From JAVBOW01 sp031549495 (lineage in GTDB: Bacteria; Bacteroidota; Bacteroidia; Bacteroidales; Rikenellaceae), in NCBI GenBank assembly GCA_031549495.1, contig JAVBPS010000020.1, positions 1-64,000 of the forward strand: a stretch of DNA of 64,000 nt, read 5' to 3'. Below are positions 8,817-19,918 of the stretch, in pieces (position 1 is the stretch's first letter; every line of letters starts with the position of its first letter). The position numbers were made by a program, and so were the translations under genes. Below the pieces are notes generated by a model that did no database searches, had not been told where the DNA came from, and saw nothing but the letters and a program-made list of their open reading frames with translations.

Positions 8817-10235
8817 TTACCCTTCATTCAACACCCTTTTTTCTATCGCCGCGGCCGCCTTTTGGCCCGAAGCGATAGCCCGGACGATCAGGCTGGCCCC
8901 TGAGGCGCTATCTCCCGCCGTATATACGTATGCCTCGGAGGTGCCCCCGTCTGTCGCGCAAAGGATATTGCCCCGGCTGTCGAGAGCCAGTCCCAGGTCC
9001 TGAACCGGGCCTTCGTGCGAAGGATGGACGAAGCCCATGGCCAGCAGCACCAGGTCGGCGCGGATCGTCTCCGTGCGGCCGGTTCCGGTGGGCGGCGCGC
9101 CCGGTTCCCCGCTCCATTCGACCGCTTCGACCTCGGCGCCCGTCACCCGGCCTTTTTCGCCGGTAAACCGGTTGGTGGCCAGCGACCAGCGCCGGGTGCA
9201 ACCTTCCTCGTGCGACGAAGAGGTTCTCAGCACCGCGGGCCAGGCGGGCCAGGGGGTGAGCGGATTATCCCCCTCGGGCGGCTTGGGCATGATCTCGATC
9301 TGGGTGACGCTCAGCGCTCCCTGGCGTACGGCCGTGCCCACACAGTCGCTGCCGGTATCTCCGCCGCCGATCACCAGCACGTTCTTTCCGTGCGCCGATA
9401 TCCTCTCGTCGTCGGGAATGTCCGCCCCTGCATTCATCCTGTTCTGTTGCCGCAGAAAATCGAGGGCGAAATGGATGCCTTCCAATCCGCGCCCCCCGAC
9501 CTTCAGGTCGCGCGGCACACCCGAGCCGATACACAGGCACAGGGCGTCGAACTCATCCAGAAGGGCGGATGCGCAGATGTCCACACCCACTTCGGTGCCG
9601 GTAATGAACTCCACCCCCTCGCGTTGCATCAGGTCGATCCGGCGCCCGACGATGCGTTTGTCGAGCTTGAAATCGGGAATGCCCAGCCGCAGCAGGCCGC
9701 CCGGGGCTTCGTCCTTCTCGTAGACCACGACATGGAACCCGCGACGGTTGAGCCGGTTGGCGACGGTCAATCCCGCCGGGCCCGAGCCGATGACCGCCAC
9801 TTTCTGCGAATGCCGTTGCAGAGGGGTGACGGGTTTTATGTACATCTCCTCGAACGCCCTTTCCGCTACGGCAGCCTCGTTTTCGCGTATCGTCACGGCC
9901 TGGTGGTCGAGCGCGAGCACGCACGATTTCTCGCAAAGGGCCGGGCACAGCCTGCCGGTGACTTCCGGAAAGTCGTTGGTCGAAGAGAGGATCTCGTATG
10001 CCTGCCGCCATTCGCCCTTGTATACCGCATCCTGCCATTCGGGCTGGCGGTTGCCCAGCGGGCAGGCCCAATGGCAGAACGGCACCCCGCAATCCATGCA
10101 GCGCGAAGCCTGGAGCATGCGCTCCTGTGTGTTGAGCGCCAGTTCCACCCCGGCGTAATCTTTTACGCGTTCGCCCACGGGCCTGTATCCGGCCGGATGG
10201 CGGGAAATGGTCAAAAAACTTTTCGGATTTCCCAT
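8817..10235 (-). CDS. gltD: Glutamate synthase (NADPH) small subunit GltD
   Basis: A 472-aa flavoprotein that feeds electrons from NAD(P)H to the large subunit for glutamine plus 2-oxoglutarate to two glutamates. The N-terminus has the Cys-rich iron-sulfur segment CMDCGVPFCHWACPLGN, and two Rossmann motifs follow: VIGSGPAGLTVANRL for FAD (about residue 150) and VIGGGDTGSDCVGTA for NAD(P)H (about residue 290). Length is normal for the family. It starts one base after the stop of gltB, on the same strand, so it is the last gene of the asnA-glnN-gltB-gltD transcription unit. Convergent with the mannan locus. Confidence 0.96.
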   Translation of the reverse strand: MGNPKSFLTISRHPAGYRPVGERVKDYAGVELALNTQERMLQASRCMDCGVPFCHWACPLGNRQPEWQDAVYKGEWRQAYEILSSTNDFPEVTGRLCPALCEKSCVLALDHQAVTIRENEAAVAERAFEEMYIKPVTPLQRHSQKVAVIGSGPAGLTVANRLNRRGFHVVVYEKDEAPGGLLRLGIPDFKLDKRIVGRRIDLMQREGVEFITGTEVGVDICASALLDEFDALCLCIGSGVPRDLKVGGRGLEGIHFALDFLRQQNRMNAGADIPDDERISAHGKNVLVIGGGDTGSDCVGTAVRQGALSVTQIEIMPKPPEGDNPLTPWPAWPAVLRTSSSHEEGCTRRWSLATNRFTGEKGRVTGAEVEAVEWSGEPGAPPTGTGRTETIRADLVLLAMGFVHPSHEGPVQDLGLALDSRGNILCATDGGTSEAYVYTAGDSASGASLIVRAIASGQKAAAAIEKRVLNEG

Positions 10236-10236
10236 A

Positions 10237-13200
10237 TCAATAATCCCTTTCCATTTGTTCTATCTTCGCACGGAGCGCCTCACTCTGGCGGTCGTGCAGG
10301 ATCTTTTTATATTCGATGGGGGTCACTTTTTTGAACCGCCCCACGCTTTGTCCCCAGTCGGCGAGCAGCCTTCGGGCCAGCGGGCTGCCCGTGGCGGCGG
10401 CGTGCCGGGCGAGCAGGTCGCGCAACTCGGCCTTGTCGCCGCCTCCCTCGACGAGCGAGAGTTCGACCATCTCCATGTTGCAGAAGAAGTCGAAATCCTC
10501 TCCCGGATCCCAGACATAGGCGATCCCGCCGCTCATGCCTGCCGCAAAGTTGCGGCCCACGGGTCCCAGGATGACGGCGCAGCCCCCGGTCATGTATTCG
10601 CAGCAATGGTCTCCCGCCCCTTCGGCGACGGCCGTCGCGCCGCTGTTGCGCACGCAGAAACGCTCGCCTACCCGGCCCGAGATGAACACCTCGCCCGAGG
10701 TGGCCCCGTAAAGGAGCGTGTTGCCGGCGATCACGTTATCTTCGGGAGCGAACGTCGAACTTTCGGGCGGCGCGACGACGATCCGTCCGCCGGACAACCC
10801 TTTGCCGAGGTAATCGTTGGCGTCTCCGCGGAGGGTGAAGGCCACCCCGGCAGCGAGGAACGCCCCGAAGCTCTGTCCGGCCGAGCCCTCGAAAGTACAG
10901 TCGATGGTGTCGGCGGGAAGCCCCGCGTTCCCGTATTTTTTTGCGATCTCGCCCGAGAGCATCGCCCCCGTGGCGCGGTCGGTATTGTGTATGCCGTAAC
11001 GCAAGGCCACCGGTTTCCCGGTTTCGATCGCTTGCGCGGCGTCGGCGATGATGCGCCTGTCGAGGACATCTTCGATGCCGTGTTCCTGCGGGTGGGTGTT
11101 GCACAGGGCCGTCTGGGCGCCTTCGGGACGCCAGAGCAGGCGCTGCAGGTCTACGCCCGACAGTTTCGGTTCGTCGAAGCGGGCGGTGTCCTGACGCAGC
11201 AGGTCGCTGCGGCCGATGATCCGGTCCATCGACCGGAAGCCCATCGAGGCCAGGTGTTCGCGCACGTTTTCAGCCAGGAAAAGGAATAAATTCAACAGGT
11301 GCTCTTCCCGGCCTTTAAAGCGGGCGCGCAACCGCTCGTCCTGGGTGGCCACACCCACCGGACAGGTGTTGAGGTGGCATTTGCGCATCATCACGCAGCC
11401 CAGGGAGATCAGGGCCGAGGTGGCGAAACCGTACTCTTCGGCCCCCAGCAGGGCGGCGACGATCACGTCGCGCCCGGTCTTTAGCTGCCCGTCGGTCTGC
11501 AGCACGACCTGAGAGCGCAGGCCGTTGGCCGCGAGCGTCTGCTGCGTTTCCGCCAGACCGATCTCGGCGGGCATTCCGGCATATTTGATCGAACTGACGG
11601 GACTTGCGCCCGTCCCGCCTTCGCAGCCGCTGATCACGATCACGTCCGCTTTGGCTTTGGCCACCCCGGCGGCGATGGTGCCCACGCCGCTTTCGCAGAC
11701 CAGCTTGACGGATATGCGCGCTGCCGGGTTGACGTTCTTCAGGTCGAAGATCAACTGGGCCAGATCCTCGATCGAATAAATATCGTGGTGGGGCGGGGGA
11801 GAGATGAGCGAGATGCCGGGGATGGAGTGGCGCGTGCGGGCGATCATTTCGTCCACCTTATACCCGGGCAACTGCCCGCCCTCGCCCGGCTTGGCACCCT
11901 GTGCGATCTTGATCTGTATCTCGTCGGCATTGACGAGGTATTCGGCCGTCACGCCGAAACGCCCTGAGGCGACCTGCTTGATCGCGCTGCGGGCCGATGA
12001 GCCGTCGGCCGTCGGGATGAACCGGGCGGGGTCTTCGCCGCCTTCGCCCGTGTTGCTTTTGCCCCCGAGCGCGTTCATGGCGCGCGCCATCGCCTCGTGG
12101 GCCTCGCGGCTGATCGAGCCGAACGACATGGCCCCGGTCACGAAACGGCGCGCGATGGACGCGGCGGGCTCCACCTCGTCCAGCGGGATGGGGTTTTGTT
12201 TGAAACCAAGCAGGTCGCGGATGAACATAGGATCATTTTTACCATCCACAGCCGCCGTGTATTCCTTGAATTTTTCATACGAGCCGCTGCGTACGGCCTG
12301 TTGAAGCAACGATATGGATTCGGGATTCCAGGCGTGCCGCTCCCCGTCGCGTCGCCAGGCGTAAAACCCTTCCTGCCGCAGCGGCGATTGCTGCCCGAAA
12401 GCCTCGCGGACAAGCGCCTGCTGTTGCGCGGCGATCTGTTCGAGCCCGATGCCGCCGATGGGGGAGGTGATCCCCCCGAAATATTCCTGCACGAACTCCC
12501 GGGACAGGCCGATGGCTTCGAATATCTTCGCGCCCCGGTAGCTGCGGATGGTCGATATGCCCATCTTCGAAAGGATCTTGAGCAGCCCCTTGTCGATCGA
12601 TTTTATATAGTGTTTTTCGGCGGTTTCGAAATCCAGGCGGATATTCCCCTCGGCGATCTGGCGGTCGATCACTGCGAAGGCCATGTAGGGATTCACGGCG
12701 CTGGCCCCGAATCCGACCAGCAGGGCGAAGTGCATCACCTCGCGCGGCTCGGCGCTCTCGACGATCAGGCCGATCTGGGCCCGCTTGCAACGGGCCGTCA
12801 GGTGTTGGTGGACGGCCGAGCAGGCCAGCAGCGAGGGGATCGGCGCCACACCGGGGGCGATGCCCCGGTCGCTGAGGATGATGTAGTTGTAGCCTTCATC
12901 GACCGACAGGGCCGCTTCGGTGCAGAGCGTGTCGAGCGCCTGTTTCAGCCCTTCAGCGCCATTGGCCGGATCGTAGAGCATCGGCAGGGTGCGGGAGCGG
13001 AATCCCTTGTATTCGAGGTGGCGCAGGATGTCCGTATCGCGGTCGGTGAGCACCGGGCTGCGCAGTTTGATCATCTTGCACAACCCCGGGTCGGGCCTCA
13101 GCAGGCCATGGTCGAACGTGCCGATGTAGCTGGAAAGGGACATGACCAGCTCCTCGCGGATGGGATCGACCGGGGGATTGGTCACCTGGGCGAACTGCTG

Positions 13201-14718
13201 GCGGAAATAGCGGAACAGGCTTTGGGGCTGCCGTGAAAAAATGGCGGGCGGGGTGTCGTTGCCCATCGAGCCGATCGGCTCTTTCCCCTCGACGGTCATC
13301 GGGACGATGATCTTTTCGACCTCTTCCTGCGTGTAGTTGAACGCCCTCAGATGCTCATTGAATCGCTCGACCTTATGCGTCACGCTGCGCCCCGAGGCGA
13401 TCCGCCCCAGTTCGATGCGGTTGGCGTCGAGCCATTCGCCGTAGGGATACTCGGCGGCCAGGGCGCTTTTCAGCTCCCGGTCGCGGTAGATGCGTCCGTC
13501 GCGGGTGTCCACCAGCAGCATCTTGCCGGGGCCCAGTTTGCCCTTCTCTTTGATTTGGCCGGGGTCGAAATCGAGCACGCCGGTCTCGGACGCCATGACC
13601 AGCATGCCGTCGTGGGTGACCAGGTAACGCAAGGGGCGCAGGCCGTTGCGGTCGAGCATCCCCCCGGCGAAGGTCCCGTCCGAGAACAACAGCGCCGCAG
13701 GGCCGTCCCACGGCTCGAAAACGAGCGAGTTGAATTCGTAGAACGCCTTGACCTCCACCGGTAGCGGATTTTTGTCGTTCCAACTTTCCGGAATGAGCAT
13801 CGCCAACGCCCGCGGCAGGGGTATGCCCGAGAGGAGCAGGAACTCGAGCGCGTTGTCGAGCGAGGCGCTGTCGCTCATCCCCTTCTCCAGGATGGGCAAC
13901 ACGCTGTCGATATCCGGAAAATTCGCCGAGCGCATCAGCCGTTCGCGGGCGGCCATCCATTGGCGGTTGCCGCGGATGGTGTTGATCTCGCCGTTGTGGC
14001 CAAGGCATCGGAAAGGCTGCGCCAACTTCCATTGAGGCAGCGTGTTGGTACTGAAACGAGAATGGACGAGCGCCACGGCGCTGGTGAAATAAGGGCTGCC
14101 CAGATCGGAAAAATAACGGCGCAACTGCAGAGAGGTGAGCATCCCCTTGTAGACGATGGTTTTCGTCGACAGGCTCACCACATAGCAATCTTCGCCTACG
14201 GTGCGCTCGATGGCCTTTCGCAGCAGATAGAGCCTGATCTCGAGCCCGCCCTTGCCCGAAGCGTCGGTCAGGAAGAGCTGTTTGATCGCCGGTTCGGTGG
14301 TCGAGGAACCCTGCCCGAGCAGGGTGCTGTCCACCGGCACGTCGCGCAGGGCCAGTACGTCGAAACCCGCCCTGGCGCACTCTTTCCGTATCGCGCCGAT
14401 GGCCTTGCGCTGCCGGTACGAATCCTTCGGCAGGAACGCCAGCCCCGTCCCGTAGCTCCCCTTTTCGGGCACCGGGATGCCGCTGAGCAGGATGAATTCA
14501 TGGGGTATCTGGAGCATGATGCCCGCCCCGTCGCCACTGTGGGGATCCACCCCCTCCGCTCCGCGGTGCACCATGCGTTCCAGAATTTCCAGCCCCTTGT
14601 CGACCAGCTCGTGCGTCCGCGCCCCGCCGAGGTTGACGATCAGGCCGACCCCGCAGGCGTCATGCTCGTATGCCGGGGAGTAAAGTCCCCGGCTACGATT
14701 ATCCGTGTTGTCTTTCAT
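10237..14718 (-). CDS. gltB: Glutamate synthase large subunit GltB
   Basis: A 1,493-aa enzyme. The reading frame is open 16 codons further, but ATG at 14718 (MKDNTDNRS) is preferred because the upstream part overlaps the end of the glutamine synthetase gene. EHDACGVGLIVNLGG places the class II amidotransferase nucleophile Cys22, normally exposed after removal of a short propeptide. The central and FMN domains follow (STGEGGEDPARF, then KPGEGGQLPGYKV), with the 3Fe-4S cysteines in GCVMMRKCHLNTCPVG, and the GXGXG beta-helix closes the C-terminus. Starts 5 bases after glnN and is followed after 1 base by gltD, so the two subunits are made together. Confidence 0.97.
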   Translation of the reverse strand: MKDNTDNRSRGLYSPAYEHDACGVGLIVNLGGARTHELVDKGLEILERMVHRGAEGVDPHSGDGAGIMLQIPHEFILLSGIPVPEKGSYGTGLAFLPKDSYRQRKAIGAIRKECARAGFDVLALRDVPVDSTLLGQGSSTTEPAIKQLFLTDASGKGGLEIRLYLLRKAIERTVGEDCYVVSLSTKTIVYKGMLTSLQLRRYFSDLGSPYFTSAVALVHSRFSTNTLPQWKLAQPFRCLGHNGEINTIRGNRQWMAARERLMRSANFPDIDSVLPILEKGMSDSASLDNALEFLLLSGIPLPRALAMLIPESWNDKNPLPVEVKAFYEFNSLVFEPWDGPAALLFSDGTFAGGMLDRNGLRPLRYLVTHDGMLVMASETGVLDFDPGQIKEKGKLGPGKMLLVDTRDGRIYRDRELKSALAAEYPYGEWLDANRIELGRIASGRSVTHKVERFNEHLRAFNYTQEEVEKIIVPMTVEGKEPIGSMGNDTPPAIFSRQPQSLFRYFRQQFAQVTNPPVDPIREELVMSLSSYIGTFDHGLLRPDPGLCKMIKLRSPVLTDRDTDILRHLEYKGFRSRTLPMLYDPANGAEGLKQALDTLCTEAALSVDEGYNYIILSDRGIAPGVAPIPSLLACSAVHQHLTARCKRAQIGLIVESAEPREVMHFALLVGFGASAVNPYMAFAVIDRQIAEGNIRLDFETAEKHYIKSIDKGLLKILSKMGISTIRSYRGAKIFEAIGLSREFVQEYFGGITSPIGGIGLEQIAAQQQALVREAFGQQSPLRQEGFYAWRRDGERHAWNPESISLLQQAVRSGSYEKFKEYTAAVDGKNDPMFIRDLLGFKQNPIPLDEVEPAASIARRFVTGAMSFGSISREAHEAMARAMNALGGKSNTGEGGEDPARFIPTADGSSARSAIKQVASGRFGVTAEYLVNADEIQIKIAQGAKPGEGGQLPGYKVDEMIARTRHSIPGISLISPPPHHDIYSIEDLAQLIFDLKNVNPAARISVKLVCESGVGTIAAGVAKAKADVIVISGCEGGTGASPVSSIKYAGMPAEIGLAETQQTLAANGLRSQVVLQTDGQLKTGRDVIVAALLGAEEYGFATSALISLGCVMMRKCHLNTCPVGVATQDERLRARFKGREEHLLNLFLFLAENVREHLASMGFRSMDRIIGRSDLLRQDTARFDEPKLSGVDLQRLLWRPEGAQTALCNTHPQEHGIEDVLDRRIIADAAQAIETGKPVALRYGIHNTDRATGAMLSGEIAKKYGNAGLPADTIDCTFEGSAGQSFGAFLAAGVAFTLRGDANDYLGKGLSGGRIVVAPPESSTFAPEDNVIAGNTLLYGATSGEVFISGRVGERFCVRNSGATAVAEGAGDHCCEYMTGGCAVILGPVGRNFAAGMSGGIAYVWDPGEDFDFFCNMEMVELSLVEGGGDKAELRDLLARHAAATGSPLARRLLADWGQSVGRFKKVTPIEYKKILHDRQSEALRAKIEQMERDY

Positions 14719-14723
14719 ACGCG

Positions 14724-16907
<2,184 letters not shown>

Positions 16908-16921
16908 GGTTTTTTTTATTG

Positions 16922-17956
16922 TTATTTCAAAAAGATATTGTTGCGGCGGCAGGTCTCGATCATCTCGTCGCTCCAGAGTGAGGCCTGCACCTCGCCGATG
17001 TGGGCGCAACGCAGCAGGTACATGCACAGCCGGCTCTGCCCGATGCCGCCCCCGACCGAAAGCGGAAGGCGGTCTTCCATCAGCATGCGGTGGAAATGCA
17101 GGTCCATGCGTTCGGGACAACCTTCTGTGTCGAGCTGCCGTGCCAGCGCCTCCTTGTCGACGCGGATACCCATCGACGAGAGCTCGAACGCCGTGCCGAG
17201 CACCGGGTTCCACAGGATAATGTCGCCGTTCAGACCTGCGTGGCTTTCGTCGGTGGGGGTCGACCAGTCGTCGTAGTCGGGGGCCCGGCCGTCGTGTTTC
17301 CGCCCGTCGCCGAGTTTGCCGCCGATGCCGGTCAAAAAGATCGCGCCGTATTGCCGGGCGGCTTCGGTTTCCCTTTCGCGGGGCGTGAGGTCGGGATACC
17401 CGGCCCTCAGGTCTTCCGCGTGGATGAACGTGATCCGTTCGGGCAGCAGGGGGGTGATGTGGGGGTACATGCCGTAGATGTAATCCTCGGCGTTTTTAAG
17501 CACGCAGTATATCTTCTGCACGGTCTCTTTCAGAAAGTCGAGCGTGCGTTCGCCGGATGTGATCGTGCGCTCCCAGTCCCATTGGTCGACGTAGAGCGAG
17601 TGCAGGTTGTCCAACTCCTCGTCCGCGCGGATGGCGTTCATGTCGGTATAGAGGCCGTAACCGGGGGCGATCTTGTAGGCGGCCAGTTTCATGCGCTTCC
17701 ATTTGGCCAGCGAGTGGACCACCTCGGCCCTTGCGCCGCCCATGTCCTTGATGTCGAATGATACGGCTTTTTCGGTGCCGTTCAGGTCGTCGTTGATGCC
17801 CGTGCCCGCGAGCACGAACAGGGGAGCGGTCACACGCCGCAGGTTGAGCGCCCGCGAGAGTTGATCGGGAAACTCGGTCTTGAGTTTTTTGATGGCCAGC
17901 TCCATGGTTTCAGGCGCTAAGGCCGCTTTGTAATCCGAAGGAAGGAAAAGTTCCAT
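16922..17956 (-). CDS. asnA: Aspartate--ammonia ligase AsnA
   Basis: A 344-aa class II-tRNA-synthetase-like enzyme making asparagine from aspartate, ammonium and ATP. Family landmarks are RVTAPLFVLAGTGINDDLNG, KAVSFDIKD, DMNAIRADEELDNLHS, VDQWDWER and GGGIGQSRLCMYLLR near the C-terminus. It is ammonia-dependent (no glutaminase domain), which matches its place at the head of an ammonium-assimilation gene string. It lies 73 bases downstream of amt, and the gap contains one half-copy of a dispersed palindromic repeat. Start ATG at 17956 gives the usual length. Confidence 0.95.
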   Translation of the reverse strand: MELFLPSDYKAALAPETMELAIKKLKTEFPDQLSRALNLRRVTAPLFVLAGTGINDDLNGTEKAVSFDIKDMGGARAEVVHSLAKWKRMKLAAYKIAPGYGLYTDMNAIRADEELDNLHSLYVDQWDWERTITSGERTLDFLKETVQKIYCVLKNAEDYIYGMYPHITPLLPERITFIHAEDLRAGYPDLTPRERETEAARQYGAIFLTGIGGKLGDGRKHDGRAPDYDDWSTPTDESHAGLNGDIILWNPVLGTAFELSSMGIRVDKEALARQLDTEGCPERMDLHFHRMLMEDRLPLSVGGGIGQSRLCMYLLRCAHIGEVQASLWSDEMIETCRRNNIFLK

Positions 17957-17989
17957 GATCGTATCGTTTTTAAAGATTATTTATCGGTT

Positions 17990-18015
17990 TTGTCATGCTG
18001 AACGGAGTGAAGAGT
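17990..18015. repeat. Half-copy of dispersed REP-like palindrome
   Basis: The 26-bp stretch beginning TTGTCATGCTGAACGGAGTG resembles the left arms of the palindromic repeats at 51304 and 52773 (TTGTCATTCTGAACGCAGTG and TTGTCATTCTGAGCGTAGCG). Only one arm is present here, sitting between amt and asnA. Confidence 0.55.
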
Positions 18016-18029
18016 ACGGGATCATTCCG

Positions 18030-19370
18030 TTATTCGTCGTCGCTGTATGCGAATTCGCCGTGTTGCGAAATATCGAGGCCCATCGCTTCGCTCTCCTTAT
18101 CCACGCGCAGCCCCACGGTCCGGTCGACCAGCAGGAAGAGTAACCAGGTCGCCACGCCGCTGAACGCCGCGGCGGCGAGGTTGACCACCCATTGCACGCC
18201 CAGTTGTCCCCAGTCGCCGTACCATGCGCCCTGGAGGCCGCCCTGGCCGGTGACCGCCTGCGTGGCGAAGACGCCGGTGAGGATCGCCCCCACGAAACCG
18301 CCCACGCCGTGCACGCCGAAAGCGTCGAGCGAATCGTCGTAGCCCGCGCGGCGCTTGATCACCGCCACGGCGATGTAGCACACGACCGTCGCCGTCAGGC
18401 CGATGAGGGCCGCCCCGAAGGCGTCGACCGTCCCCGCGGCCGGGGTGATAGCCACCAGCCCTGCGACCGCCCCGGTGCAGACGCCCACCACCGAAGGTTT
18501 GCCGCTGAAGATCCATTCCATGGCCATCCACGCCGTGGCCGCCACGGCCGTCGCGAGATGCGTCACCAGAAAGGCATTGGCCGCCAGTCCGTCCGCCGCA
18601 AGGCCGCTTCCGGCATTGAAGCCGAACCAACCGAGCCACAACAGGGCCGTACCCAGCACCACGAAAGGAATATTGTGCGGGGTGACCGGATGTCCGGGCT
18701 TATAGACCCTGCGTCGCCCGAGCATCAGGGCCATCACCAGCGCCGACACCCCGGCGTTGATATGCACCACCGTGCCGCCTGCGAAGTCGATCGCCCCCAT
18801 GCGGGCCATCCATCCGCCGCCCCAGACCCAATGGGCCGTCGTGTTGTAAACCAATATGGACCAAAGCAGGGTAAACAATAGAAACCCCGAAAATTTGATG
18901 CGCTCGGCGAAGGCCCCGATGATCAGCGCGGGCGTAATGACCGCGAACATGCATTGGAACAGCACGAAAACGATCTCCGGGATGTTACCCGTAGTGAGCG
19001 AGGAGAGGGTAACCCCGTTCAAAAAGACCTTGTCGAAGCCGCCGATGAACTGCCCCGCCGCCCCGCCGTCCTGCAACCCGGTGCCGAATACCCAGGTGTA
19101 GCCCAGCACGATCCATTCGATGCTCACCACGGCGGTGATCGTCATGCATTGCATCAGGATGCTGAGCACGTTCTTACGCCTCACCAGCCCGCCATAGAAA
19201 AACGCCAGCCCGGGCACGGTCATCATCATCACCAGGATCGTAGCCATGATGATCCAGGCCGTGTTGCCGCTGTCCGGCGTTGCGGCCGCACCCGCGGGTG
19301 CGGCCATGACCGCAGGGCCAACCATGAGCAGGGCGGCGGTCAGGAGAAATATGATAGATATTTTTTTCAT
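18030..19370 (-). CDS. amt: Ammonium transporter Amt
   Basis: A 446-aa inner-membrane channel with a signal sequence (residues about 1-23) and eleven further hydrophobic segments. Amt hallmarks are DFAGGTVVHINAG with the first pore histidine (His in VVH) and GVHGVGGFVGAILTG with the second; the twin-His pair lines the conduction path. It is encoded 192 bases after the P-II gene on the same strand, the classic glnK-amt pair, allowing P-II to gate the channel. The C-terminal tail ends SEAMGLDISQHGEFAY, a typical cytoplasmic gating tail. Confidence 0.95.
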   Translation of the reverse strand: MKKISIIFLLTAALLMVGPAVMAAPAGAAATPDSGNTAWIIMATILVMMMTVPGLAFFYGGLVRRKNVLSILMQCMTITAVVSIEWIVLGYTWVFGTGLQDGGAAGQFIGGFDKVFLNGVTLSSLTTGNIPEIVFVLFQCMFAVITPALIIGAFAERIKFSGFLLFTLLWSILVYNTTAHWVWGGGWMARMGAIDFAGGTVVHINAGVSALVMALMLGRRRVYKPGHPVTPHNIPFVVLGTALLWLGWFGFNAGSGLAADGLAANAFLVTHLATAVAATAWMAMEWIFSGKPSVVGVCTGAVAGLVAITPAAGTVDAFGAALIGLTATVVCYIAVAVIKRRAGYDDSLDAFGVHGVGGFVGAILTGVFATQAVTGQGGLQGAWYGDWGQLGVQWVVNLAAAAFSGVATWLLFLLVDRTVGLRVDKESEAMGLDISQHGEFAYSDDE

Positions 19371-19562
19371 TTCAATTTTTTGAGTCTATTATTTCGCGCA
19401 AACAGTGCGTTGGCCTGGCGCACCCCCCTTTCCCAAAGGGGGGCAGGGGGAAATATGCCAGCGCAGCGGAACGAAAAGAATAACGGAGTTCGGCCATGCC
19501 CAAAACAGCATTCCAAACCACAATCCCCACCTGTAAGCATATCAGAATTCGTCGAACTCCCG
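19371..19562. other. glnK-amt intergenic region with GC-rich hairpin
   Basis: Between glnK and amt lie 192 bases with no convincing gene. Near 19421-19451 a G/C-rich inverted sequence (CCCCCCTTT-CCC-AAAGGGGGG) can form a hairpin and may be a partial terminator or processing site, or part of a dispersed repeat. No Bacteroidota-type -7 box was seen on the minus strand, which is compatible with co-transcription from glnK. Confidence 0.4.
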
Positions 19563-19907
19563 TTATTTATTGTATAGCGATTCGTCGCCCGCCTCGCCCG
19601 TGCGGATGCGGATGCTCTGCTCGACGGGCGTGATGAAGATCCGCCCGTCGCCGCTCTCGCCCGTAAAGCCGTTTTTCAGGATGGCGTCGACCGATTTCTG
19701 GACGTTCTGGTCCCGCACCACAAAAGAGACGAAGACCCTTTCTATGGTGTTTACGTCGTAGGCGATGCCCCGGAACACGAGGCCCTGCTTGGCGTCGCCC
19801 TGGCCTTTGACATCCCACCACGAGAGGAACTCGATGTCGGCCTGATGTAAAGCCTGGCGGACGTCGGTGAATTTCGATTTGCGAATGATCGCTTCTATTT
19901 TTTTCAT
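19563..19907 (-). CDS. glnK: P-II nitrogen regulatory protein (GlnK/GlnB)
   Basis: A 114-aa P-II protein; ATG at 19907 gives the canonical MKKIEAIIRKSKF start. The T-loop spans about residues 34-55; it is one residue shorter than in E. coli GlnB, and a Tyr (Y50) is found at the position equivalent to the uridylylated Tyr51. The B-loop TGESGDGRIFI and C-loop SIRIRTGE are conserved, so ATP and 2-oxoglutarate binding should be retained. It probably senses nitrogen state and gates the Amt channel encoded next. It starts 11 bases after the dapL stop and so is in the same transcript as the DAP genes, an uncommon coupling. Confidence 0.95.
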   Translation of the reverse strand: MKKIEAIIRKSKFTDVRQALHQADIEFLSWWDVKGQGDAKQGLVFRGIAYDVNTIERVFVSFVVRDQNVQKSVDAILKNGFTGESGDGRIFITPVEQSIRIRTGEAGDESLYNK

Positions 19908-19918
19908 TTCTGGTGTAT

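Noticed and set aside
19410..19560. A small RNA or riboswitch between glnK and amt
   Set aside because: Only a simple GC-rich hairpin is visible; no known riboswitch core could be traced by eye.
19563..19907. Loss of the P-II uridylylation tyrosine
   Set aside because: At first FRG in the T-loop suggested Tyr to Phe, but the modified residue in E. coli is the later Tyr51 (GAEY); its equivalent Tyr50 (GIAY) is present here.
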